64,000 nt of DNA from Mastacembelus armatus (Eukaryota > Chordata > Actinopteri > Synbranchiformes > Mastacembelidae): contig NC_046640.1 in assembly GCF_900324485.2 (NCBI RefSeq), positions 9,207,857 through 9,271,856 of the forward strand, written 5' to 3'. The position numbers and the translations under genes are program-made. The notes under the pieces are model-generated. The model was not told the DNA's origin and ran no database searches. It saw nothing but the letters and a program-made list of their open reading frames with translations. Of the stretch, positions 49,976-63,545 are shown piece by piece (the stretch's first letter is position 1; each line of letters opens with the position of its first letter).

Positions 49976-52897
49976 ATGGTGAGTACCAGGGTTCACAAAT
50001 CTCTGCACTCTGCTGGTGGAAATATCTACAGGGAAATGAAACCAACCCTACGGATTAACTCTGTGTTTTGATGCTTTTTTTTTTTTTGTATAATCTTTAA
50101 ATAATCATAGCAAAAAGCTGGGAACATCAGTCCTAGGACACCGAGCGGTTTTTGTGGGTTTGTGTGTAGCTGCAGTTCTTAAGGATGCCTGGGTACTAAT
50201 GTGCTGTTATAATGAGCATAATGCATGATTGCCAAGGTGTTTGAAGATTGAAGCAAAAGATGCTGCTAGTTGATTCAAATGCATGTCATGTTAGTATGCA
50301 GGTCGTCATTGAGGGTTACTCCCTAATTTATTGGCTCTGCTGGAGCCATGACACCCAACCTGAGGATCAGGATCTCTCTTGGGTGGGGGGGTCACAAAAT
50401 GGACAGGAAACATGATGAAAAATATTGTTCTACTATACAATTGTTCAAGTTAAACATGTTCAACATGTTCAGCAAGTGTTAAAATGAAGCAATGAAAATG
50501 AAAGACATGCATGGAAGAAATCGTTCTTTTTGAAGGAAACATGGAAAGGAGACAGTGATTTGTATAAAAGAGTCAATTCCGACAAGCTGGGAGCTATCGC
50601 CTTTACAACAATCCTGTGACAAGAGAACAAACTGGCATTTTCACCCATGTGTTTGTTCTCCAGGCACCAAAGAGGGCCAAGAGGAGGCAGGCAGCGGGAG
50701 AAGGCGGCTCCTCCAACGTGTTCTCCATGTTTGAGCAGAGCCAGATTCAGGAGTACAAGGAGGTGAGGTTTTTCTGGACACGTCTCGCCAGGAGGCTACT
50801 TTTCTTACTGCATCATTCATGGCAGCCTCAGGAAGCTTGTATTACACTTGTACTGTATAAAGGTATATAAAGCCCCTCAACTGTGAATTAAAGAGGATGT
50901 CATTTTAAGTCAATTTCTTAGAGAGTGGAACCAGAATTAGAGTTTGGTGAAGCAGCTCTCGGATCTATTTTCTCACCTCCCTGTTCTCCCCTGACAGTTC
51001 AATAAGTCTGGGTACGTCGTTAGGAGGAGCTCTGAAATTTCTGACACCATCTGAAGCTCTTCACATTTTGTTCACCTTTGACCTCCACCCAGCTGTCACT
51101 CAGACATCTCCTTAAGTCTACAGGAGAAAGAAAGAAAGGAGTGTTGCTGCTTTTTGTTAACGAATTGATTTTAAAATGACCATTAAGGTGTTTTAAGCAG
51201 CGTATAAGGAATAGGTGTAAAAGTGAAATGTGCAGGGTGAGTATATTGGAGTTCATTAAGGTCAGGGAGATGGGATTTTATAAGGACATGCTGCCAGGAG
51301 ATTGGATAATGATGGCGTCTGTGTTTTCCATGCGTTGTGAAGAGATATGCGCTGCCAATAGAGGAAACATTCCTCCTGCGATAAGTGATCCACGCGTCTT
51401 GAGTGCCACTTAGGGAATTTATGACACGATGATTAGGATGATCTTAGCACGGTGCGCAGATGGAAAGATAGTCGCGGAGGGGGAGGGGGTGTTTATATCT
51501 GTCAGAGAGAGGGAGACCTAGAGTGTAAGAAAGGGCAAAGGGGTGACGAGAAAGATTCAAGCTCCAGTGCAAGACTTTATCTTAAGTTTCATTGATGTGA
51601 GTTATGTGAGAGGGTAAGCAGATCAGACAGCTGTTCCCTAATTATACTTTCCCAAATTAACATGTAAGAAATGACTCCTCCTCCTCCTCCTCCTCCTCCT
51701 CCCATCGCCTTGTCCCACTTATTTTACACAATATTCTCTAACAATATTTGTACAGACGCTCACCAGCTGCCACTTCAATGAGTCTCTAAGCAATAAATGC
51801 TCTTTCTTCTTTCAGGCTTTCACAATCATTGACCAGAACAGAGATGGTATCATCAGCAAAGATGATCTGAGGGACGTGCTGGCTTCAATGGGTGAGTCCT
51901 GGTGAAATTCATACACGACTCATGGATGTGTGTTTCACGGTCGCTGTAGTGTTGTAATCCCAACCGTCTGTGCTGCTCAGGCCAGCTGAACGTGAAGAAT
52001 GAGGAGCTGGAGGCCATGATCAAGGAGGCCAGCGGCCCCATCAACTTCACCGTCTTCCTCACCATGTTTGGAGAGAAGCTCAAGGGTGGGCATTACATTG
52101 ATAGTCACATTTACATACACTTTACATTTTACTCACTCCCAGATTGTTGTACAGTACATATATGTGGTATTACTTCTCCCTGCTGTGCTCATCAGGTGCT
52201 GACCCAGAGGACGTTATTCTTAGCGCCTTCAAGGTCCTGGACCCCCAGGGTACTGGAACCATCAAGAAGGAATTGTGAGTGCTTTTTAAATAATTAAAGC
52301 ATTCAATACAGCACATAGACAAACAGGGTGCATTTGATTTTTACACCTAAACTCTATCTGTTTTCCTATTCCAGCCTTGAGGAACTCCTGACCACTCAGT
52401 GCGACAGGTTCTCCAAGGAGGAGGTAAAATCCACTAGAGCAACAAGCCATGTTTACTTTAATGAGTGTAACAATAGATTTACTTTAATGAGTCTCTTGGT
52501 CTATGCAACCCAGACTAGTTTTTGTTGTAGTATTTACATATATATTTCCCAAAAAGTAAAAAAAAACAAAGATCCAAATAGAAAATGCATTTCTTCTATC
52601 TACTGTCTTAATGTCCACAGCGAAGGTGTTTTCTCTCCTGTGCATGTGTCTGCCCTCTACTGTATCTGTAGTGTTTGAAACATAAATGTCTCACTGAGGC
52701 TAGAACTTGGTAAATAGGCCTGCATCTAAAAAAAACAGCAGGATTGTATATCCAGTTTGTCATGCTGAATTTCCAACACTCATTTCCTCTCCCAGATTAA
52801 GAACATGTGGGCCGCCTTCCCCCCAGATGTTGCAGGCAACGTAGACTACAAGAACATCTGCTACGTCATCACACACGGAGAGGAGAAGGAGGAGTAA
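49976..52897 (+). CDS. mylpf: Fast skeletal myosin regulatory light chain
   Basis: MYLPF binds the myosin heavy-chain neck of fast fibres and is phosphorylated by myosin light-chain kinase. Coding exons: 49976-49978 (ATG alone), 50664-50762, 51816-51891, 51981-52085, 52196-52274, 52375-52423 and 52796-52897, in phase, 170 residues (human 169). Sequence: [20 protein letters not shown] with the phosphorylatable serine pair, [20 protein letters not shown], the calcium/magnesium EF-hand loop [67 protein letters not shown], and an end of [12 protein letters not shown]. It is nearly identical to other vertebrates. Intron 2 contains a CTCCTC repeat (51675-51701). Polyadenylation signals follow at 53120, 53627 and 53647. 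Confidence 0.97.
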
Positions 52898-53119
52898 AGA
52901 GAAAGCTAGAAGACGAAAGACAGAAAGACAACAATCCCTTTGCTATTCTGCCTTCCCTGTCCTTTTCTTTCCTCCTCCTCCTCCCCACTCACCTGCTGTG
53001 TACAAACCCACGCGCTCAGCCGCTCATGATCGCACCAAAGACTTGTCAGACTGACACATGAGAAGGCTGACTCCCACTGGGATGTCTATGTTTGCTTATG
53101 GGGAATAGGGATGGTTTTC

Positions 53120-53125
53120 AATAAA
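53120..53125 (+). terminator. mylpf: Putative mylpf polyadenylation signal
   Basis: AATAAA about 220 bases past the stop is the best candidate. Further copies at 53627-53632 and 53647-53652 may be alternative ends. Confidence 0.6.
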
Positions 53126-56100
53126 ATTATCCTGTAACATCTTTTCCATTCACAAACTTTTCTCAAAGACCTTTTCTTTCCTTGCAACTATCTTCTGTCT
53201 TCTCACCTCTACATCTGTCTGTCCGCTCACTTCAGCCTCAAGGTGTTTGCGGGATTAAAAACGTGTCCTCCTGCTTCCCTCGGTATCTGAGAGAAGCATG
53301 GGTTTACTGTTTGGGACACAGGAAACATGGGGACTTCATTCCCAATTGAAGACGTCCTCTTGAGGGGATGAGGCGTGAGAAGCGAGAGAATTTGCAGGTT
53401 AGAGATATAAAAGTTGCATCCTAAAAGTGACGACAACTTTTTTCCTTGAAAAGTTTTATTTCTTTTTTTTTGTGACTGAAGGAGAGGAGAGAAAGGGCCG
53501 AAAGAAAACATTTAATTCTTCGATTTCTTTCCCTCTGCTCCTTCCTACATCCAATAAATCACCTTTTTTTCCATAAGCCGTCTCGACATCAGTGACTGAA
53601 CTCTTCCTTACCTTCCCTCTGTAACAAATAAAAGGGACAAACTGTGAATAAAATCTCTTTCCTTTTGTACAATAGTGTCTGTTCAGTGGCTCTGTGGGAC
53701 AGGGTTCAAGGGAACAAAAGAAGTCAAATGAACAGCAAAATCTAACAGTGGCACACATATAGCAGAGCTTCTGCATGTACAAGCAGGAGCCTGAAAAAAA
53801 TAAATCGAATCAGCAGTCTTTCATCATCATTCTTCAATACTGGCATTATTTAGTGATCACAGACCAAAGAACATCCCCCCACACTTCAATGACACCAAGA
53901 AAAACAGCCTGATAGTTTAATATATTATAGTTTATTACGCAGCACAAACGTCGTTATCGTCAATACATCAGTTTTAGATCTGAAGGAATGACTTAGCTAT
54001 GATTTCAGTTCACTTTTGCCAGAGAGTGACATGTAAACTTAAAAACACACAAGACTTGACAGTGTGGGGAGGAAAGACAGTTTAATAGCTTTTAAAGTAT
54101 TTGCATCATTGCTGGGGGCATTCCCATTCCAACGTAAAATGGTAAGAATGAGAAGTTTCAGGCTCAGTGTGGAAAGGCCTGACAAACGGATCTCCTGATT
54201 CCTCTTTGATATTGCTGAGCGCTCATTCCCACAGGAGGAAATGGCAAGCTAGTGAGATCGATTTGATCGTCACGAGATCTCGAGCCCTCTGAATGAAAAG
54301 CAATGATGCTGCCATCAAGGCATGAGCCATGAAGGAATATTGCTCATACAATATTGTAGTCCATTGGCCTGAAAGTGTGCTCCGAAAATCCCCAAGTGAA
54401 GCACAAAAGCCCATCTGATCATCACGATAGGGTGAAATCAGTGCTGCTGTCACCATCCACTATCAATAGTCATGATGGAGGAAGGTTTGCATAGATGTGT
54501 TCAGGTTATCCTCACTAACACTACACCAATCCATGCCTATAAAAGCACTGGAGGGAGGGAGTGTGTGATATTTCTATCTAAACAACAGCAATGTAAAGTA
54601 ATTAAATAAGTGAAAAACTGTGAATATGTTGGACATGTCGGCTACAGTTACATGAAAGTCCCTCTAATCCTTAACTACGAAAACAGTACAGTTAAAGAGC
54701 ATCAATGTTTTTTTGCCTTCAAATGGTTTTACACTAACTAGATGGCACTTTTCATCATATACTGATGGGGTTTGGTGCCATTTAACATATGCATTAAATA
54801 TGTTACAGTACAGGACACTGAGTGTAAATAGGTTAGAGAGTTAGTCATTGTGAATGGTACAACACAACTTGGTGAGACAGACGCACTTAAGATCTCAAAT
54901 TTAATCACTATTCAAAGCTCAAAAATCACCTCTTAGTATATTATACAGTACGATTAAGAACTTCCACTCCCAAATACGCCGTCTGAATCACTCGTCTCAC
55001 TGTTCTGTCGCAGGCCCATTTTTCCACTCAGGTATGCTTAATACTGCACTTCAGTAAACTGGAGACTCGTGAACTAAAGTTGATCAAACTAACAATGACA
55101 GTAAACTTAAAACGACAGACATGCATCGAGTTTGTTGTGTAAAAGCACAGGACCTAACGTGCAAAGAAAACAAAACCAAAAAAAAAAAAAAAAAACCAAA
55201 AAAAAAAGGAGAAAAAAATTAAACACTGATCCCCCTGCCACTACTCGGTGCAGTCGGCCATTGTTCCAGTCAATCAGGTGTCGCTTACTCACATAGAAAA
55301 ATAGATCCAAAATAATAATAATAATTACTTCATTATATACTGGATTTGATTAAATTAACCACTTTATACATAAATACATCAGAGCCCGAACATCAGACAT
55401 CAGAGGTCAATGCTACATTGGCATACCTGGCACCTCCGGTCAAGTGTCTTCCTATAAGTCCTCAAGGCCCAGGCTTCAAACTGTAACCCAGCCTGCTGAG
55501 ACTCTCGTGTCCTACGTCACTGCACTACTGGAGAGGTGGATTTCAGTGGTGCTTTGTGACAAAATCACATGTGCAAAAATAATCCTTCATTCTCTTATAG
55601 TTTGAAATCACATTCTGATTAGTTAGTGAATTTAGGTTCTTAACCCTCTGAAATTTGGCTGCACAACATGCAAAATGATGTTGTTCGTGGACAACAAAAT
55701 AATACTCACTCTACTGATGGAAGTTTGGTCTGCATGCTTGTGCACGGTCACTGCTGGGTATTTCATGTTTTTCACATGACCAACCTACTGATAATTTCTC
55801 ACCTGCTTTTTTCATTCAAACAGGCCTGAAATTAAAAAAATAAATCTCCCAGTGTGTTGTTTTGCCACAGACAAGAACACAAATGAAATATAAAAACTAG
55901 CTACCAATATGTGGGGTCTGTGTCTAGTTTTTTTTTTTGTTTTTTTTTTAAACCTCTTTTGGTCTGTGCAGGCCACCAGGTTTATTCCAGTAACAGGAGA
56001 GCGTAAAAGTTTGGGAACCACAGAAGGGATTTGATGGTGGTTTGAAAAAAAAGAAGCAGGCAGAGGAAGACCACACATAGAACAGCTAACACATTTCACT

Positions 56101-56720
56101 ATACTACTAAGGCACACACTCACTCACAACATTTAGCATTACAATAAATACATCCTCAGCAACATTACTAACGTTTCTGTCTTCAGAGCCTGATTTTGAT
56201 AGGTCTTCTTTTTGTCCAGGCATCCAGATGACGTGGCCACAGATGAGAACTGAGAGGGTGTAAGGACTGCTAACAGGACCACACAGATGATTTCTTTACA
56301 TCCTCTGTGGCACTGTAACTATTATCCCATGACTCGCTGTTATTCTAACTACTGCCATCAATCTGACTAAAATGATAAAAAAAAAAAAGAACAAATTAAA
56401 TTAAAAGATAGGACTGTGATGTTTGAAAAATTCTTTGCATTCACAGTCCGTGCTCCAGTTGAAAAAGGAAATTTGTCCTGTCCTAATAAAACCCAGTGAA
56501 AAAGAAACCATCAAGCGAGGGCCCGTAAGCTCCCCGAGGTGCTATTAAAACCAGGATCCAGTTTTCTCCACCATAGTCCTGGGACTATGTTAAGTATACA
56601 GGAAGCCATCCCATTTTTTATAATAATCACTCTCACTGTTTCTGAGGGTCCTTTGCTACCCTGACCTCTTTTTTTTTTCCAGCATCCCTTTTCATTATCC
56701 TGGTATGACGGGGTGGAAAA
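53126..56720. other. Gap between mylpf and tbc1d10b, largely tbc1d10b 3' UTR
   Basis: No coding exon was found in 3.6 kb. Minus-strand AATAAA signals at 55981-55986 and 53931-53936 would give tbc1d10b 3' UTRs of about 0.7 or 2.8 kb. A-rich runs lie at 55171-55220 and near 55928-55950 (T on the plus strand). Confidence 0.4.
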
Positions 56721-59700
56721 CTAGGCCGAATCCTTTGCTGCTGAAGCTCCATTTTTGTCCTCAGCCTCTCCTCCCCTTTTGTCCTTCTTCTTCCCCCCTT
56801 TCTTCTTCTCTTTTTCGAGCTGCTCCTTCTCCTTCTTGAGCCTCTCCTTTTCAGCTTTATCTTTTTCCTTCTTTTCCTTCAGTTTTCTCCTCTCATCTTC
56901 CTTTTCCTTCTTCTTGTCTTCTTTGCTTTTCTTCTTCTTCTTTCCTTCTTCCTCTGCAGTTGTGGCATCAGCCACTGGCACGGCATCTTTTTTTGAATCT
57001 GGATATGGCGGCAGAGGGGCATTGTTTGCAGTAGGAGAGGGGATAGTAGGAGTTATTTTCTCAGAGACGATCTTAGGGGAGGGGGAGAGAGTGCTGGGTG
57101 GTGGTGTGCTTTGTGCTGGGGCTGAGTCAGATGGCTGGCCCTGTGTCGATGTACGTTCTGACGGCTGAGTGGGCTCTTCCAATGAGCCAACTGCACTCCT
57201 GACTAAAGGGCTCTGAACATGTGGGGCTGGTGCCTCCTGACTTGTTCCTGGCGGTCGAGATGGTTTATAGCTGAGATTTGATGCTACTGCAGGTGGCAGC
57301 TGAAACGGTACTCCCTCCATTCCTGACGGGCCTGAGAAGGAGCCCTTCTTGGTATGGGAGTAGAAAGGAGCTTTGGATTTGCGGAAACCAGGGAGTGAAA
57401 GGAGGCTGGAAGAAGCCCTTAGTGGTCCTGGTGGAGGGACTGGACTTCCCAGGAAAGAGAAGCTCCCACCGGAGGTGATAGCAGCCGCACGGCGTTTGTT
57501 CTCATAGATGGGTCTTGTACCATGAAGGCGGCGGCCCGGCTGGTGTGTCAGCTCCCCTCTGGATTCCCTCCACTTCCTCACCTGGATGCTGCACTCCCTC
57601 TCTATGAGCGCCTCTGTCACTGGGAGTGTAATAATCTGGATGAAGGACCAGACAAGGACGAGACAGACAGAGGAAGTGAAGATTACTAGACTGGCAGCTA
57701 CAGGACAAAGTGACTCATAACTCGTGCCTCTGAGTAAAAACAGAAGCAGATTTTACTGTGAAGCCCAGAAAGAGAGACCTACCTCCTGGACCAGTATGTC
57801 CTCTCTGATAGTGTCAGGTGAAATGTTTCGGAGACGCTCCATGGTTTCATACATGCCCTGTAGTTCACGAAGTTTGTCTACAGAGCCAAGCACCTGTTTC
57901 AGTAGCACCAGGCCCACACGGAACACTATCTTCACCCCTACAGCCACAGAAATATGTTCAATTTCAGTCAAACTAGGGGGAAGAAAAAAAAAAAAAAAAA
58001 AAAAAAAAAAACACCACCAAACACCTACATACTCAAGCTCATACTACATTATACCACAGTTTTGTGGTGAAAAAAACAAACATTGACCAAAATACACACA
58101 GAGATGGCTGTAAACTGCGTAGATATAAATGGTACCTTCACAAAAGAACATGTCCCATACACGAAGTACACAGGCCCAGGGTAAGGTGCGCGAGAAGATG
58201 CACATGAACCATTCGGTCATGTAGAGAATCGGGTCAATCTTGAACTTCTTAAGGTGGCGGTACGCCATCGGACATGTGCGTCGCAGCAGTGAGAAGAAGA
58301 TCTCGCCATCCAGCTGGATCGCTTCCTAAAGACAGAAAACATAAGCTAATGAATCTCAGAGAACAAACACAGGCAGACAGGAGTTTCTTTGTTTACTCAC
58401 CAGCCCAGCGCTGTAGTAGCCAGGAAGGTACTTTTCGCATATCTGGACCAGGCACCAAAAAGCTTGCTGTGAAACACAAGCGAAAATATAACAGGTCAGA
58501 CTGGCAATTAACTGCAAATGAGACCTAAATGTCAGCAGAGTAGAGGGATTGAACACAACTGCACACTTATCAATTCCCACTTTTATTTCCTGTTGCTTTG
58601 TGTAGCAGGAAATGAAGCAGGCACATTATGTATCAAACTAAATGGTTCTTCTTCCTGCTTGTTGTGCACAAGTGATGGCAAAGTCATGTGTAATGATGTG
58701 ATCACCAGCAAGTGTACTGTCTTTAAATCATACCAGAAATCAATTTGATGCAATTTGATCAGTGATAATTAAATAATTCTGTCAAAACAACTTGAGAACA
58801 TGTTTTGCAGATAAAGACATGCTTACTTTGTTGCTACAGCTATCAACTACAGCAACCGTCTTATTAAAAATATCACACTGCTGCATGAGTATCATTCGGT
58901 CATGACAAAACACTTTCACATTGACACTTAACAGCATACACAAGTTTATATATGGGAGTCAGGTCTGTGAACTACAAACAATGCACCTATGACTTGAGGT
59001 CTATCTATATCGCCCACGCTTGATATCTGCAGGGAACCTTGTCAGTTGTGTCAGTCCAGTCATTGAAGTTTCACGAGTGTCACCGGTCTGCTATCTCCTG
59101 CTGTTTTTAACTTACTAAACAACCCCCACAACATAAGAACTGAATGGAGTTTTATCTGTTTCTCACAAATACCCACACTCTTTCTCCCTCGTCACCTGAC
59201 ACAAGGGTGATAAATACAAGACACATAATACTGAAACAAATGTGTGCACACAAAAACAAACGCTTGTCATTTCTCATAAACTCAGGGACAACCTGTCCCC
59301 CACCATCTCAGCCTCTCACCTCAGCAGGCATATGCATGAGAAGCACAGCAGCCACTGGAGCCTGAGCCTGGCAGTATCCCTCGTCAGGCCGGTAGATGGT
59401 ATAGGCCTTCAGGATCCGGTACAGATCCTGTTGCCTGCATGAACAAACAGCGAAATGAACCAATGGCCAAATCCAATGGCCAAAGACTTAACCACCTCAT
59501 GAACCTCCCTCACATTTGAAAAGTACAAAGAAAATTGGTTGACGGGCAAAAAAAAAAAAAACAAACTAGTCAAGTCTATAGTTTACAGTAAACAAACATC
59601 TGCATATGTTTATAAGTAAAATTTTCTTTTTCACAATCACCTAATAAATCACTAGATATTTTTAGATGTATAGTAATTCTATATTGTCATTACTTCAATT

Positions 59701-62090
59701 TTAATATAATCTAATGGAATAATTTCCAACCATTTTAGGATTTATTAACAGCTGATATTTATAATATATTTACTCTATTCTAATTTACTCAATTTTCTTA
59801 ATTGTGTCTTGCAATCTGTTACATCAGCAACCCACGTTCCCCATGGGAATTACACATCCTCACTGACAAATATATGAATGGCTGCCAGGCTATTACAAAT
59901 CAACTTACAAACTAATTTGTTTAAAATCTGGATCAAAAACAATGTCTGTTAATGGTTGCATATGTGTGGATTGTATTCAGCATGTACAACAGACTGAGGA
60001 TGTGTGTGTTTTTTTTTTTTTTACCCATGGCCACCACGTGAAGCAAACATTTCATGGAAAGGGAACTGTCTGTGAAGATCTTTCTCTATAATGTCCAGCC
60101 ACTTAGCCTCCCCCTGCTCTCTCTCCAGCTCCTGCAGTGAAAAAAAATGACATACAAGTTGTAGATAAAATCTCAGTAAGTGGAGGAATACATTCCTAAA
60201 TTAGTTGCTAAAGTGGATTAGATTGAAAAGTCTTGCATAAAACCACGTCAGAGACTAAACAATGAATGAAAAATTAAAAGATAGAAGAGAAAATAAGTAT
60301 CAGACAACACAAACACCATTAAGCTGACTGTTAAGACCCAGACTTAATTGAGGCCAGACCCCCCCTTCACATGTGGACATGGAGGTAGGGCTCTGACAGG
60401 CAGATTACCAGTCCTCATAAGAGGCTTACAGCTATCTAGGTTTGCGCCTGCGCCCCTTTAGCACCCCTGCAACTGACTTTACCCTACTCAGCCACAACTT
60501 CCCTTTGCAATGGTCCCAACTTTACTTAATCAAAAATAAAGTAACATCTTTGCTCTCTTTACACATTGTCAATCCAGAAGCAACAAAGAGAGGAATTCAA
60601 GAATTAAGAGAACAGATCTGAAGAATCAAAAATCAAACAAAATTTTTATGTTTCCATATAAGTGCATTTGTGGAGTACTGGCCAAAAGTCTCAGCACTAT
60701 GAGAGACGAGCAAAAGATGAAGTCTCATCTGTTTGTGGTTTTGGTGACACTAATGCTGACAACATGGTAACGGTTGAAGAGGTGCTGAAACATCTGCGTA
60801 GAGTTATATCTCCCTCCCAAAAGCCCTCATTTGCAAGCAAGACAAATATTACCAATGAACCAATAAATATTACAAATGAACTGTACCTGTGTACTTTTAA
60901 TATGTTGTTAAAACATTAAAATTAGACAAATAAATAAATAAATAAATAAAACAATATGGTCACTTTGATACCTCAAATTTCCCTTTGTTGGCTTCAAGGA
61001 GCTCCTTGCTGTTGGACAGTAGCTGCCAGGCTGTGGATCTGAGAGAAGATGGAATCCCCTTCCTGCAACGCAACTTCACCTGGACCACACAGATATATGG
61101 TGTAATGTTAAATTGAATCTTATGTCCCTAGTCACAGTTCCTTGGTTTGTATATTGATATGTATTTTATGAATGCTGTACGTATGGCTCTGTCAGCTGCA
61201 GGTGAGACGGTTACTTTGTGATTGTGAATGAGCAAGAGGTGATTTGCTGAGGTCTACACAGCAATAGATTTTCATAGGCCAGCACGAGCAGCATGTCATT
61301 CAGCATGTTGTAAATGGCATCATGTCTATGTTCTAACTCTTTCTATTTTTGAGTTAGGAGTATAAGAAAGAATTTACGTTTGTTATATATTTATTTACAT
61401 AATTGAGTTTCGTATTTATTTCTGGGGAAGTAAAAGTAGGTTTGACTCAGTTTAGTTTGCTGTTTTGCTGGAGCCACCCTGAAGCCAAAATCGATTGTGT
61501 AAAGAAAACTGTGAGTAATGACACTCAAAGTGCTTAAATCTGTAATTGCTGGTGGTTCTGGGGAGCTGGGAGGAGGGCAGTCTCTTGTCACGCTGTGGGT
61601 TGCCCCTACACCAGGATTTAACAAGGACCGATCTAAGTATATAAAAAACACATCCACTTTCACTCTACTCAAATATACAACACAAGCATCTGAAAGATTT
61701 GACATGCATACCTTCTGAAAGCGATGTTTGATCCACTTATCCCAGTTTTTGAACATATCAAGCCATTTCATCTCTCTCTGTCTGGCAACGTCCACTCGAA
61801 CTTCCTTTTCACTGTAATAGTGAGTAATACAAAGTGACTCCATCACTGACAAAACTAGGAAGTACTCTTTTTTTCATGCTCCTGACTACTGCACTTCAGT
61901 GCATTTAGATATTTCTAACTGTGATCTAATGACACAAATGGATTGCCTCACCCTGTTACAATCATTTGCACATTACACAGAATTGCTCAAACACAGAACA
62001 TCCTTAAAAATACTGATGGCAAATCAATAAAATTTCAATTATTCAACTGTAGAAGAGCAATTAGCTTGTCAGAAAAGTAGCAAATCTGAC

Positions 62091-62122
<32 letters not shown>

Positions 62123-63545
62123 AGGACGTGCAGGTGATACCACAGACACACGGTCAGTATATACTGAGTCACAAAAACACTCTCAGCATTATCTGACTCA
62201 GACCAAGGGGAGATAAAGGACAGACAGATATGTTTAGAGAAGCAGAGTAGAGGAAGACAGGAAAAAGATGGTGAGACAGAGAAGAGAGGAAGATATCTTT
62301 GGGGTAAATGGATGAGATGTGGGGGAAGGCAGTGCCTGACTGAAAGAAAGATAGTCAGGCAGGCTTTACACTTGTCTAAACCAAATCATCAGGCATAATC
62401 TAATAGTGTCTCATATTGCAAAGTCAACAATCTGCATGGAACATTAGCAGGAAAAAAAGGCCATACTGAATATGTGTCTCTAATTTCAGAATATGTTAGA
62501 CCTAGCTCTTAAAAATAATGAAATCAAAAAGTAGACATATTTTGCAGTAGTCAGAAATGAGTTAATGTCCTAATGCTTACCTCCCTTCGCTGTACTGATT
62601 ACCACCCAGGAAGCCATATTTATCAGTGCGTCTGACAGTCAGGCCATTGATCTCTGAGTCTGAGCCCACAGAGCTCCCATCCTCACCCAGCCCAGAGAGA
62701 GACTCCAACGTCCCAGACATCAAGCTGGCTGACTCTAGGTAGCTGAGGGTGTCCGGGGCCGGACGGCGGTTGGGATTGGGCAGTGGGCAGCCTGGCTCGT
62801 TGATAACTGGGACAGTAGGGCTGGGGTGCTCGGCTCTGGTCGGGGTGCTTGGCAGTTCTGTATACCCTGCTTCGCTGGGAGCATCAGGTTTTGGAGACAG
62901 AGGAGGAGGACTTTGAGGTTTTTGTGCAGGTTGTGGTGGCTGAGGTGTCTTCCCTTCAACTGATGTATCAGTGGGTGACAGAGGAGCAGGTGTGGAGTAG
63001 GAATCTGCAGTGGTTTGGGACTGGCCTGCTTCAAAATGACCATCATCCATTGTGGGATTTGGGTTGTGGGTGACATAGACACTGGGATAGAGATTAGGAC
63101 CAAGACTGAGATCAGGAGAGGGGGATGCCTGTTGTACTTCACTCTGAGCTGAAGGCTCACTTGACAGTGCTGGAGTCGCTATTTCAGTATTCAAGCGCTC
63201 TGTAGCTACTGGGTCATGGGTTACTGTCTCCTGGTTATTGCCAGTAGCTTCAGTCTCTACATCTTTCCCTGCCATTTCCTCTCTCTGTGGATCAGCAGGG
63301 ACTATGGGAAAACTCAGTGGTGGGTTGGGAGTCAGGGGTAGACCCCTTGACTGTACCGCAGGAGCGTTCCCTGTCAAACCTTTGTCATGGTAGAGGGAAG
63401 ACTTGGGCATGGGCATCTCCCTGGCAGACTCTGGAGCAGGGCTGTTGGTAACAGGCAGCGCTGATGAGGATGAAGGGATTGATGGAGCTGCATGAGGATC
63501 AGCCAGTGCAGGTGGTGACGGGGATAGGGTAGAGAGTTCGGCCAT
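56721..63545 (-). CDS. tbc1d10b: TBC1 domain family member 10B (EPI64B), Rab GAP
   Basis: TBC1D10B speeds GTP hydrolysis on Rabs such as Rab27, Rab35 and Rab22. Coding exons: 62581-63545, 61712-61811, 60972-61079, 60025-60131, 59320-59434, 58401-58466, 58136-58325, 57783-57937 and 56721-57635, in phase, about 906 residues (human 808). Residues 1-321 are Pro/Ser-rich. Then [32 protein letters not shown] and [20 protein letters not shown] lead into the TBC domain (about 355-600). The arginine finger is [10 protein letters not shown] (D409, R412) and the glutamine finger [10 protein letters not shown] (Q449). [35 protein letters not shown] and [11 protein letters not shown] complete it. The tail is Pro-rich and then strongly Lys/Glu-rich (about 825-890), as in the human protein. 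The start at 63545 follows a possible 5' UTR acceptor; upstream noncoding exons may lie off the window. Convergent with mylpf. Confidence 0.95.
57984..58011. repeat. A28 run in a tbc1d10b intron
   Basis: A 28-base A tract (poly-T for the gene) lies between exons 7 and 8. It is likely slippage-prone. Confidence 0.85.
62091..62119. repeat. A29 run in a tbc1d10b intron
   Basis: A 29-base A tract lies in the first coding intron, followed by a purine-rich stretch (62220-62330). No retroposon body was recognised next to it. Confidence 0.85.

Noticed and set aside
56755-57168. 137-residue Phe/Ser-rich open frame on the plus strand
   Set aside because: It is the antisense of the Lys/Glu-rich tail of tbc1d10b (AAG/GAG codons read as CTT/CTC).
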